Positions 35,001-44,865 of a DNA stretch of 64,000 nucleotides are shown here, one piece after another. The stretch is from Adiantum capillus-veneris (taxonomy: Eukaryota > Streptophyta > Polypodiopsida > Polypodiales > Pteridaceae). The notes under the pieces are model-generated. The model was not told the origin of the DNA. It saw only the letters and a program-made list of their open reading frames with translations, and did not search any database. The position numbers and the translations under genes are program-made. Numbering within the stretch: position 1 is the stretch's first letter; the number at the start of each line of letters is the position of its first letter. The stretch spans positions 96,982,412 to 97,046,411 of the forward strand of contig CM043963.1 in assembly GCA_014529385.2 (NCBI GenBank). Direction: 5' to 3'.

Positions 35001-35870
35001 CGAGAAGTTCTAGGGCTTGTAATGGATGTTTGGTTCCTTGTACAATCATTGAGTTTGATGGATTTGTAACTCCCCCCTACCTAGGGTGATCTCTAATGCT
35101 TCCTCCATGAGTTGGTCTCAAGATTTGTTCGGTCTTACTTTTTGGGACTATGAAAGAATATTGGGTGCTGCTTTGTTGATGTTTGACATTTGTAAAACTT
35201 CTGAATAGTGTCCTATGTACCTCCGTGAGATATGTCTCCCCAGGTAAAGTTGTAAATTGCATTTTCTTCACCTTGATATTGTCTATCCTATAGGTATCTT
35301 ATGGCATGAGCTTCCGTGGTTTCACGACCCAAGGCATCACAGTTTTTAGACTCTTGCTTATATCTACATGCATTTTGATCATAATATATGCTCGTCTTGT
35401 CACAACATTGAAGCTTTTCTTATGGGTGAGAATTGGGTTCTAGATAGATTTTTGGGTTTACTTGCGTTACATTATTCATTTCTAGAGAGGATGGGCTATA
35501 ATAGATTCATTCTTTAGAGATAAACCATCCTATATGATCTATGTAGGTCTTTAAAACACACGTCAACTCTTTCTATGCAACTTTCCTTGTCAATCTATAT
35601 AGTGTATGTAGGAATTATCTGTGTCATACAATTCTACGAGCATTCGCTTTGATGTGTCCCTTAGACTCATAAATGATTACACACTATTGGTTATGGGTGC
35701 CAAATCATTTGCAAACCTAGCACTCTTTTTTAACTTTCGTGATAATTGGATGCTCTAACTAAATTCACACATGAATTTGTTGTTGAATAGTTCCAATTTA
35801 AGATTTTTAGATGCTTGTGCATTTTTATTTTTATTTTGAACTTGTAGTGCTTTCATCGATGTCTCTAACG
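32010..35870. other. Non-coding DNA, no recognisable gene
   Basis: AT-rich, with short open frames only. 33700-35800 may be a further decayed minus-strand element leading to the gag fragment at 35876-36313, but I could not read pol motifs in it. Confidence 0.35.
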
Positions 35871-35875
35871 GTAAC

Positions 35876-36313
35876 TCAGGAGCATTTGATGCACCAAAAA
35901 TGACAATTAGATGCCCTTATATCAAAATTAGAGGCACTTACATTAAATTTTGCAGTTCCAATTTGCTTTGTGTTTTGTTTTGTAATTGCTATGTCCTTGT
36001 TGTCCAAATTTCTCAGACAATCCTTTGGAAAATGTCCACCTTTTCTTCCACAATTTGAGAAGTATACCATTACGGGTGGCACTTCAATTGGTTCCTCCAT
36101 CTCAAGCTCTTGAGAAGTTATTGCTTCTGTGTTTGCCAAGTTGTCGGTACCCTCTTTCAAAACACTTAACATTAGGCTGTAGATCGCTTCATCTTGATCT
36201 TTATATTGCCTTTGTCCTAGTTCTTCAATAAGACTCTCTTCTGTTGATTGATCTACTGGGTCTTCCAATTCTAGATCTTGACTATAGACTTGACCATTGT
36301 AGTACATGTACAA
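35876..36313 (-). pseudogene. Decayed gag fragment with zinc knuckle
   Basis: A 145-residue minus-strand frame with an acidic N-terminal part and a knuckle-like FSNCGRKGGHFPKDC at about 36020-36065. The first Cys has become Ser and one extra Gly lies before the His, so zinc binding is probably lost. No LTR found. Confidence 0.5.
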
Positions 36314-36539
36314 GTATCATGATTGCCTATGTACAATTTGTATGGTTTGCTGGCTTCTACAGATGTCTCAACAACCACTTTGGTTAAATTTTTTGAACAT
36401 CTATCTGTACCTCTTCTTTGAGCTTGCAATATCTGGCTCCACTTAAATCTGTAAATATTTGGGAGTTCTCTAGATCTGATTTCACTCTAATCAGTAAGAT
36501 CATGGCTCCTAAGCTTCTTTTGTTGCTCTTTGTGTGATA

Positions 36540-36945
36540 CCTTTGCGGATATTTTTCCCCCGCCTCTCCCCTTCTTTTTTTAATATTTTTTATTTTTTCT
36601 TGTAAATTATGTGACTTTTTGGGACTTTGACTTTTTTGTAAATTTCCAATGAGTTTTTAGGATCTTTAATGATTTTTTTTTTGTGTTTTTAAAGATTTTT
36701 AGTGATTTTTAATTAATTTTTTGATAAAATTTTTTTGAATTTTTTTTCTTTTCTTGTTTTTTATTTTTATTTTCTTTTTTGGGTCTTTTCTATTTATTTT
36801 AATTTTTTGGCATGTTTTAATGCATTTTCTTCTTTTTTTCTAGTTTTTAATGAATTTTTCAATTTGTTTTTCTACTTTGTTTGTAAATTTTCTTTTCTCT
36901 TCTTTTTTTACACTTTTTTGGTTTATTTTTTAGTTAATATTTTAC
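36540..36945. repeat. T-rich low-complexity tract
   Basis: About 400 bp of T-rich sequence with recurrent TTTTTTGTAAATTT and GATTTTT phrases. The open frame across it encodes Phe/Leu repeats and is not a gene. Confidence 0.8.
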
Positions 36946-37019
36946 AAAAAACCTAAATCCTGAAAAGCAATAACAAGCAAATAAAAAAACATTTATAGTT
37001 TTAACCTTATCTACCCATT

Positions 37020-37916
37020 TAATTACCGCTTACTATGCTCTTGCCACCTTGCAAGAAGTGAAGCTTGTTTTGATTGGAACGGTAGGCAATAGATGATGGG
37101 ATGCTTGGCTCAGCAAGTATCCTAGCTACCAACTAGCAGCTACAAGATGTGCACAAATTATGAACTCGCCAGTTTTTTGGCGCAATGTAGAGAGGATTGA
37201 CACCCTAGCCAAACCATTTGTAGATCTTTTGCGAATAGTCAACAGACTCTTTTGTCTTTAGTTGAGTTTATTGATATATGTTAGAGGCAATACGCAAAGT
37301 AAGAGAGCATGTTGGCTTTGGTGCAAAGGACAAAGCTGCCATAATCACAGTGGCCAACAAGTGATGGGTGCAATCGCATACACCATTGCATGGTGCTGCA
37401 ATTGTATTGGATCCCAAATTTAAAATTCATCAACAATCATCTAGTAAAGAAGTCATGGCCGCCTTCAAAACAATGTGCTCTCAACTACTGGGAGAGGAGA
37501 ATGGAAAAATTGCTTTTTATCAGCGAGTTGATTATGCTAATAGAACTGGCATGTTCCAGGATCCATGGCATATAGATGCCATTGCACACACAAGTGCGTC
37601 TCTATGGTGGAAGGAGTATGGTGTGAAGAAAGTGGAGCTGCAACACATTACAGTTAGGGTTCTATCTGTTGCGGCATCAAGTGGAAGCTGTTAGAGAAAT
37701 TGGTCGGCATTTGACTTAATGCATACCAAGAAACAAAACCGTCTTCACCCTAAACGGGTTACTGATTTGGTCTATGTTTTTTGCAACATGAGACTTATCC
37801 ATAAGCTAGTGAACATTGCAACAAGAGCACCACAAAAGTACTACGGTGTCTTTCAAACCCATGAAGCTATAGTTGTGGAAGTTGACAAAGACAATGTTAT
37901 GGAATGGGGTATATAG
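37020..37916 (+). pseudogene. hAT-family transposase, C-terminal part
   Basis: Reads as the C-terminal half of a plant hAT transposase, including the hATC dimerisation domain. Seen: VMNSSTFWRNVERIDTLAKP near 37160-37220, HGAAIVLDPKF (37395), GMFQDPWHIDAIAHTSASLW, WWKEYGVKKVELQHITVRVL. Then, after an in-frame TAG at 37692-37694 where Glu is usual, RNWSAFDLMHTKKQNRLHPK and a DLVYVFCNMRLIHKL tail. Both open segments share one frame. Upstream DDE residues, zinc finger and terminal inverted repeats were not found, so it is a fragment. Confidence 0.8.
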
Positions 37917-38016
37917 ATGAAGTAGATAATATGACTGGTGTGTTTGATGGAGATGAAGATGTATGAATAAAGGTCTATAAGTTTTTCCCGGTGTGATTAC
38001 GCACACTGCTTGATAT

Positions 38017-38019
<3 letters not shown>

Positions 38020-38090
<71 letters not shown>
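38020..38090. repeat. (CT)n microsatellite, 71 bp
   Basis: Longest pure dinucleotide run in the window, directly after the hAT relic. Confidence 0.97.
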
Positions 38091-38091
<1 letters not shown>

Positions 38092-38261
38092 GCTACTTTT
38101 CCAATAAGAGTCATAATATTACAGTTAGATACAATACAATTTCAAGTAAAAAAGACAAAAATGGACAGCTAAGGGGATAAATACGAGATGTAATTACAAA
38201 AACTGTAGCACTTCACATTCTCTTTAAATCAAAATAGATAGGGGTAAAGTGAGCGAAGTGC

Positions 38262-38573
38262 TCAAGCCAAAGATTGGGTCAACTGGTTGGGTAGTTCATC
38301 TATGTTGAACTTAGTACTTTCAGGTGTGGGAGATGGGTCTACAGGTCCTTGTTGCAAAGAATGAGCATGTTTTGGCAACGATTTATACAGTGATGCATAT
38401 TGTTGCAGCTTGGATTGGGCCTGTGATAGCTCTATCTCAAGCTCAATAATTTTGTCGTGGAAAATTTCAAGTGTCTCTCCTTGGCTTGCAAGATCTCTCA
38501 CTTGGCTTGCTAATTCAATGAGCGTCTCAGATTCTTTGGGAAGCAAAACTATGGGATGTTTGCCTGCAAGCAT
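38262..38573 (-). CDS. Coiled-coil ORF, 103 residues, probable gene fragment
   Basis: On the minus strand, LIELASQVRDLASQGETLEI and IIELEIELSQAQSKLQQYAS form heptad-like coiled coil, followed by a Pro/Ser-rich tail. Upstream, a reading with LGRRVDWSDALRILALG is separated by a possible intron end (TTGCAG). It may be the 3' part of the same decayed gene as 38841-40180. Family not recognised. Confidence 0.3.
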   Translation of the reverse strand: MLAGKHPIVLLPKESETLIELASQVRDLASQGETLEIFHDKIIELEIELSQAQSKLQQYASLYKSLPKHAHSLQQGPVDPSPTPESTKFNIDELPNQLTQSLA

Positions 38574-38840
38574 TGGATTATTAGCGTTACTTTGCTACCA
38601 CTTTCTCTACAATACGACCATGCCCAATGCGAGAATTCTTAGGGCGTCTGACCAATCTACACGTCTCCCAAGTATTTTGGAAACATAGCAGTGTTGTATA
38701 AAGTAGAGTGCCATTTGGTTATTTCTTGGAATAAAACTCTCTCTCGTCATATGAATTTTCATAGAGCAATACTCGTGCGAGCCCTTTGTTATGCAAATCT
38801 GAGAGATTATGGGAGATGATTCCTTTGCATTGGTGCTAAT

Positions 38841-40180
38841 TCAAAATATTTTTTGGTGGACAAAGTGGTTTGGACATAGCTTCCTACACTCTTTAAGAAT
38901 AGGAGGCTTGCCTTGCAACCCGGACTCATCCTCTTCTATTCTAGCAATAGATTTGAGGTCTTTCTCTTGGCCATAGCGCTCTCTCTCTTCTTTGTAGATG
39001 GCTTGTACTTCAGCGTGGTTAAGTTCTTCTTCCATATCTAACAATCAAGAAAATATGTCATCATTAGAAATAATTATTGTGAAGTTAACAAGTCATCACT
39101 TTTAAATATTGAAAGCAAAAGACAAGAGAACATAATCATGTTGCAAGAAAGAGACATAATATCTATCACCATGTCATTGGAAAGAGACAACACAACTTGA
39201 TCAATTATATAATTTTCATTTGAAACTAGATAGGACAATAATCAAATAATCACTTTAATCATCATTTGGTCGTAGACTAGAAGACATTACAATGTTATAG
39301 CCAACTCTATGGGCACCGTTTACACAGAGAGAAAGATCAAAAGCGTTAGGTCGGGTTGAGGGATTGTTTTGCTTACCACTCTCAAGGTGGGTAAGTAAAT
39401 TGCTTAACAAATCCCTTTTGTTTTTCTCGTGGCATTGACATGCACTTCAAGAGTCATTTACAAGTATGACACATGGAAAAGATGTCCATGGCTTTATTCC
39501 ACAGAATATGCATTCTAGGGTAGCCCATAAAAAATCTCTCTTGATCTACTTTCTAGTTTCTATTTGCAAGTCGCAAAGAGGAGGAAAGAATGCCATTTTT
39601 TTGGTCTTTATACATGAACCCCAATCCACAATGCGTGCATAGACCCCCTTATGTCCAAAATGAAGCATCATGTTGAAAGATAGTCGTTCACATGTAGATA
39701 CATCAAGGTCTGAAGAAGAGTGTTTATTATATGCAAAATATTATTTTGGAATACTTCTATTGTTCCTTTAGTGGTCACATAATCGCAAATGGTAGGTTGA
39801 AATCCATCTGCACTGCACTCTTTTATCCACTGCTCTACGTGGCCGCCATTCCAAAAATGTGAAATGAGCATTGGACGCTCTATGTGGTGGACCATGGCAA
39901 GTGGAAATAATGCCACGATGAGCAATGTCCAAAACTGTGGCTTTGTCTTTAACCTACTGCTAATCCACTGTGGGTCCATGCAAGTGGAATTTAGAGATTT
40001 TTGCCGCATATAGTGGATCTTTAAATGCAAGATGTGCGACACCTACATGCTTCATGTGTGCCCATGTCCCTTCTCCCAACTCTGGAGCCTGTATGTTGAA
40101 GATTGCAGCTTGTTGGTAAAAGATGCAATACAAGGGGGAGCTAAGACTCATCCAGAGCGAGAGTGGCACTAGGAGTAGGC
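38841..40180 (-). pseudogene. Possible protein-kinase-like gene, heavily decayed
   Basis: Minus-strand pieces, reading down in coordinate: GEGTWAHMKHVGVAHLAFKD, LYAAKISKFHLHGPTVD (40169-39960), then ISHFWNGGHVEQWIKE, then LLQTLMYLHVNDYLS, LHFGHKGVYARIVDWG (about 39640-39730), and a charged tail at 38841-39044. The YLH-x-N-x-Y-L then I-V-D-W-G spacing recalls the catalytic loop and D-F/W-G motif of a protein kinase with the HRD Asp missing. Several frameshifts and stops. The kinase link rests on two short motifs, so treat it as tentative. Exons carried next to a hAT relic could be a transposon capture. Confidence 0.35.
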
Positions 40181-40199
40181 TCTATTCTAATGGTAGCTC

Positions 40200-40960
40200 T
40201 TGGCTCTTTGGTAGCATCAAAAGAGATGGCTTCCACTCTTGTTTGCTTTGCTGCTCTTTCTAGCTTCTCCTTGATCTTGAACTAAGTATACAACTATTGC
40301 ACAAGTTGTGTGCGAGTAGCTATGCCTGGCAAAGTAGTGATTTCAAGATTTTTTAGATCCTAAAAAATATTTGCGATCTGTCCAATAAACTACTTGACCA
40401 TGTTTCAATAATGAATCTGATGTCATTAGAGATATGTCAAAAGCAACGGGCGTAAATACGAGCTAGAGCTTCTCAAATAGAGAGTCCTTCTCTAAGGCCT
40501 TTGTGAACTAGTAATAATGCTCCAGAGCACAGGGGTTTAGGCAATGACAAAGATCAAGCTCTGACATGTGATGAAAGTGACGTACTATAACTTTGAAGGA
40601 AATTTTTTATTGATGCTCTACCAATTTGGTGTTCGACATGCCTGCAATATAATTTTTTAAAACATAAACATTATTAGAGGAGAGGGTAAACTATCAAGAT
40701 TGTGTATGACCGTAAACCATAACCAAATGATATAATTTATAGCAAACAATGATAATTATGATTGCAACCATACATTGTACAATAGAGAGAGGAGAACACG
40801 CAAAGAGAGAGATAGAGAGAGGTGAACAGGCCAGGAGTGTGAGGGACTTGTATCACAAGAACTAGACCCTGTTATGTGCATTAAATATTACACGTAAACG
40901 ATGAGAGCATACATGTGAACAACCCAACTTGTGTGAGGTATGCTCTTCACAAGTCCTAGA
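40200..40960. other. Non-coding DNA
   Basis: No gene recognised; short GAGAGA stretches near 40785-40825. Confidence 0.35.
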
Positions 40961-40989
40961 CATTGTTATAATGTTGAATCTTGATTGAT

Positions 40990-41480
40990 AGTTTAAACAA
41001 TCTAATCTCTGACGAAGTGTGTGGAAGGCACAACACAACCATCAGCGGTGGACAATTTAACAATGTCAGATTGTGGTTAAACATCATACATATTTACATC
41101 CAAGACAAAACCAAGTCATCTAGTGATGAGTGGCGTATCTACAGATCAAAAAATACAAGGGCAAGGCGAGTCATGTCAAGATAAAGAGGGCATAGTTATG
41201 CATCTCTCGACTCTTAGGTAGACAAACGTAACCCTCATATTTCTATGTAGTAAGAATAATGATGTGACTTAATCTAATCCTTTATGAAGTGTGTGGAACT
41301 CACAACACAAACATCAGCGGGCGGCTTAACAATCTCAGATGCAAGCCAGATATTGTATGTATCTACATCCAAGACAACACCAAGTCATGTAGTGAGATGA
41401 ACAATGACGTGTCTTTGGAGTTCGAAGCACAAGAGTAAACAGTGTGTCACACAGAGATGAAGAGGGTTTGACAAGAGCAG
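40990..41480. repeat. Tandem duplication, unit about 272 bp
   Basis: GAAGTGTGTGGAA at 41014 and 41286 begin two copies that share CACAACACAA-CATCAGCGG, TTAACAAT-TCAGAT, TACATCCAAGACAA and ACCAAGTCAT. Divergence is considerable, so the duplication is old. Non-coding. Confidence 0.75.
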
Positions 41481-41489
41481 AACTCTTGC

Positions 41490-42281
41490 ATTTGTACATG
41501 GTACAAAAGATGATTTGATCTCATCTAAAATTGAGAAACCTATAGGTTACTTTGAACTGAGAGGTGTAGTATCATGCCTACTGCACTCCACAAGTTGACC
41601 ACTAAATTCTAACTCACCTATGTGGTGAGAGATATACTACTACACCACATGCATGAGAATCTAAGTCTATCCTAAAACCCTTCCCTGTTAGCAGTAGTGA
41701 GCCAAGTGGCTTCATAGCAAGAGAAAAGCAACTAGATTCTACTCACTTTTGTAGTGAGTCAAGTGGCTACACACCACGAAGTGGCCTATAACCTGTAAGC
41801 CAAATATAAGGTTAGAGAAAAACTACTACACCAAACGAGTCTGGAAAAACACAGAAAAACAAGTTAATACACATTTAAACAAGTTTAAAAGTATACCTCA
41901 ATAGTAATTATATGTATGTAGCTCTCCAACTATGAAATATCTCAACTCCTAGCAAATCATCAAGCAGTCACTGGTTTTGATCAAAACCAACAATTTCCTT
42001 TATATAATCAACTTTCTTGAATGAAAGATATTTTGATCGAAAGATATTTCAATCAAAATATCTTTCGATTAAAAATAAAAAATACATATATACGGTGATT
42101 ATTTAGGATTTCAGCATATAATGAGGTTTTATATGTATATTGTTTTCAATACGGGCATTTAAATGCAACCCAAGAGGTTACCTCTTGAGTTTTGTGACGA
42201 TTCAACATTAGGAAAAATATGATCCCAAATAGGGACTTGTAAAGATCCCTAATTTTAAGGGATTAAAGCTGAAAATGTGTG
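41490..42281. other. Non-coding DNA left of element C, with a palindrome at 42022-42064
   Basis: No gene. AAAGATATTTTGAT and ATCAAAATATCTTT form a perfect 14-bp inverted repeat around a short loop near 42022-42064. This is the flank into which element C inserted. Confidence 0.5.
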
Positions 42282-42477
42282 TGTTGGAGCCCCATTTGTC
42301 CAACTGTTGTAATGAGCCCATCTTGTAAAGTATATCAAATTCCCATTTTATGTCAAAGACGTCTTATCATTTTGATCCATCCGTCTGGGTTATGTAAAGA
42401 TTAATCAGTTAGTCAGGACTCAGATTTGTTCACACTTTGTAATAATGAGTAAGAGAACCCCATGTACATTTTTGAGC

Positions 42478-42507
42478 TAAGGTGACTAAAGTATAAAAGT
42501 CACCTTA
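42478..42507 (+). promoter_or_regulatory. TATA box inside a 10-bp inverted repeat, element C LTR
   Basis: TAAGGTGACT (42478-42487) and AGTCACCTTA (42498-42507) are perfect inverted copies around the TATA region. A dimeric regulator could bind here, or the TATA region could extrude as a hairpin; both are inference. Confidence 0.55.
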
Positions 42508-42857
42508 GAACCATTTTTGAATAACATTTGAATATTAATTCTGTATCGTACGAGCCAGAGAGAGGGAGAGAGAGAGAGTGAGTGTGTCTTATCCTCTTCG
42601 CTACGCGCTTCTCCCTCACCGGATTCACGACGTGACTACACCATCGCGGTAGTCTCTCCGAGAGCTACGCGCCCACGCCACACATTCACATTTTCGAGCT
42701 GTTCGTGATCGATCCTTCCTCGAGCTTGTTTTGATTGTAAGTAGCACAAACAGTGTCTGTTTTCAACAATCAGGTGCTTTATGGAATGAGAAAGATATTA
42801 GCTACACATAGATACTCATAAACTTAAGTTTCGCCCACTTTTGGATTATGACCTGTT

Positions 42858-42868
42858 AGTCTATCGCG
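42858..42868 (+). repeat. Half-palindrome in the element C LTR
   Basis: AGTCTATCGCG equals the first 11 nt of the element's 18-bp internal palindrome. It lies 576 bp from the proposed LTR start, against 570 bp for the half-site of element B. Confidence 0.75.
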
Positions 42869-43207
42869 TCTGTATTCGAGATAACTAGGATTCAAATCTG
42901 GCGAGATTAGACTTATAGGTAAGTATATCCTAGTGAGAGGATGGTGCCTAGTAAGTTTGATGCGATTCCGAGTTCATTGGAAGTGTAAATGGTGTTATGA
43001 GCGTTTAGGGATAGAGTGGGTTGCATTCTATCAGAGTTAATGATTGATGCATCATAAAAGTGCGTATGTGTAGATTGGTCTCAGCCTAACAAGCTAACAA
43101 GATTGCCTACGTGCACCTACGGGTTAGTCGTGTCATCGGATGATAAGTATGTTGTCTGTGTCGTGCTCTTGAGTATGAACAGGGGAGTAGTCAAGGCCTA
43201 AAACATT

Positions 43208-43225
43208 GGCGCCGTTGCCGGGGAC
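43208..43225 (+). promoter_or_regulatory. Primer-binding site, element C (tRNA-Asp)
   Basis: TGGCGCCGTTGCCGGGGA is the complement of the plant tRNA-Asp 3' end, the primer used by Athila-type elements. It follows the LTR end by 1 nt. Confidence 0.92.
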
Positions 43226-44865
43226 ACAAGACCTTAAGTAGGGAGATCTACGTCACTCGTGTGATGGTTAGCTTACTTTAGTTTTGACTAGAGAGAGCTT
43301 AAACTTTTAGAACAAGATCCAGGATAGAGTATCCTGAGGTCTAGTGGATAGCCAGGAAGCCTGTGTCTTGCCGAGGGTCTGCGACTAGTTAGATTTAGTT
43401 AAGTAGGATAATGTGGAGTTATGGTTTTTGGTTTTGAGTGCTTGTTATACTTGTGAAGAAATAGAGTAGAAAAATGTTGTAAAAACGCAAAAAACAAACA
43501 AAAAAGAAGAAACAATAAGGCTATTTGCTTGCCTTGAAAGCAAAACCCACCCCATATACCCTTGAAGGGGGTGAAAAGAGTCGATATTGAAATTTATGAT
43601 CCAACACTCGAGAAAACATAAAAATTGCAACCAAAACCAACAAAAAAGAAACAGGTGATTGTCATAAGGAAACACTAAGTGAACCTAAAGAGGCCAAGAG
43701 GAGATATAACCATTACCCTCGGGTAAACTGACTGTGTCATGAGGTACGACTGATGTTCACAAGTTTAAGATGAAGTGTCATCAAGTTTGCATCACTTCAA
43801 GTGCAATGGAGTTGTGAATTGTCAGAGAAAAGTGAAATTTGTGAAGTGCTTGAGTTTAAGGTCAAAATAAGTCCAAACTTCATAAAACTTGGGGGATAGA
43901 CTTATATGGGCACAGGGAACAAGACTATGCAAAAACAGACAAAAAATTTAAATCCCCATTGCTCTTTGCCTAGTCTATCGCGATAGACTGATGAAGGTGG
44001 TGATTGACTAGCAACAAGGAAAAAACCTTTATACCACAGGTTTAACACATCAATACAAGGGTACTCACAAAAATTGAGTGAAATTGAACACCATCTTGAC
44101 CACAAAACTTCAAAACTAGTGTTTAGAGTCTGAATTCAGAGACAAGGGCAAGAAGTCTTTGACAAAATGTCTAAACAGTGCCAAAATTGGTCAATACACT
44201 ACACAAGGGGAGGCTGAACCAACTGTAGAGAAAACTTGAGAAAAATGCTAAAAAAGGAGAAAATGCCAAGTCTATCGCGATAGACCAGGGAAAATGCTGC
44301 TGGGGAACTTTTCTTTCAAATTTCCCCTAGGGAGAGCTTTATCAGGGCCTATATAACAGACACACCAAAATTCAAGGCATTTAGATCACTGAAGGTCAAT
44401 CTGAGGTTCAGATAGAGAATCAAGCTCTGACTGAAATACTAAAATGGGACCAAAACCCAACCCAAGTGTCCAAACTTCATAAAACTTGAGGGATATGCTA
44501 TAGAGGTTAACTGGAACTCAAGGGTAAAGTCACAATTTTGAATTGACTTGTGCTGAGCAAATTGTCATTCTATCGCGATAGACTAAGAAAGTAGTGATTC
44601 ACACACATTTTGCAATTTGTGACTATATTGCTAGGACATACTCTCTATATAGATCCCAGCCATCATTTCATATTTGAAATTGGACCACCAGAAGACTGAC
44701 TAAGTGGTTGCTATATATACTTGAAAGATTTTTTGGTAATTCAGGGAAAATCCTTGTGAACAGACTAACCATCCTTGTGTAGATCCCAGAAGGAGATCAT
44801 CACAAAGCCACACAGGAAGAAGGAGTCCAGGTAAGCTTTAAGTTTGCAACCCAACTTTCATTCTT
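43226..44865 (+). other. Leader of element C with palindrome array (three copies)
   Basis: Untranslated leader of 1.6 kb before gag. Palindromes at 43972-43989 (perfect AGTCTATCGCGATAGACT), 44269-44286 and 44567-44584 (one mismatch each) are spaced 297 and 298 bp. The next interval would fall at the gag ATG (44866). Between them the leader is a degenerate tandem repeat of the same period: GTCCAAACTTCATAAAACTT occurs at 43871 and 44468, 597 bp apart. Short open frames here are not conserved across repeat units. Confidence 0.88.

Larger units (their letters stand above)
42282..43206 (+). repeat. 5' LTR of element C, about 925 bp
   Basis: Ends AAAACA one nucleotide before the primer site; the proposed start is TGTTGGAG. 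It contains a TATA box at 42492-42498, a purine-rich GAGAGAGGGAGAGAGAGAGAG tract near 42557, and a half-palindrome AGTCTATCGCG at 42858-42868. Its layout parallels the element B LTR. The left end is inferred without a partner LTR. Confidence 0.75.

Noticed and set aside
36735-36956. Phe/Leu-rich possible membrane protein
   Set aside because: Lies in a T-rich low-complexity tract; composition alone explains the frame.
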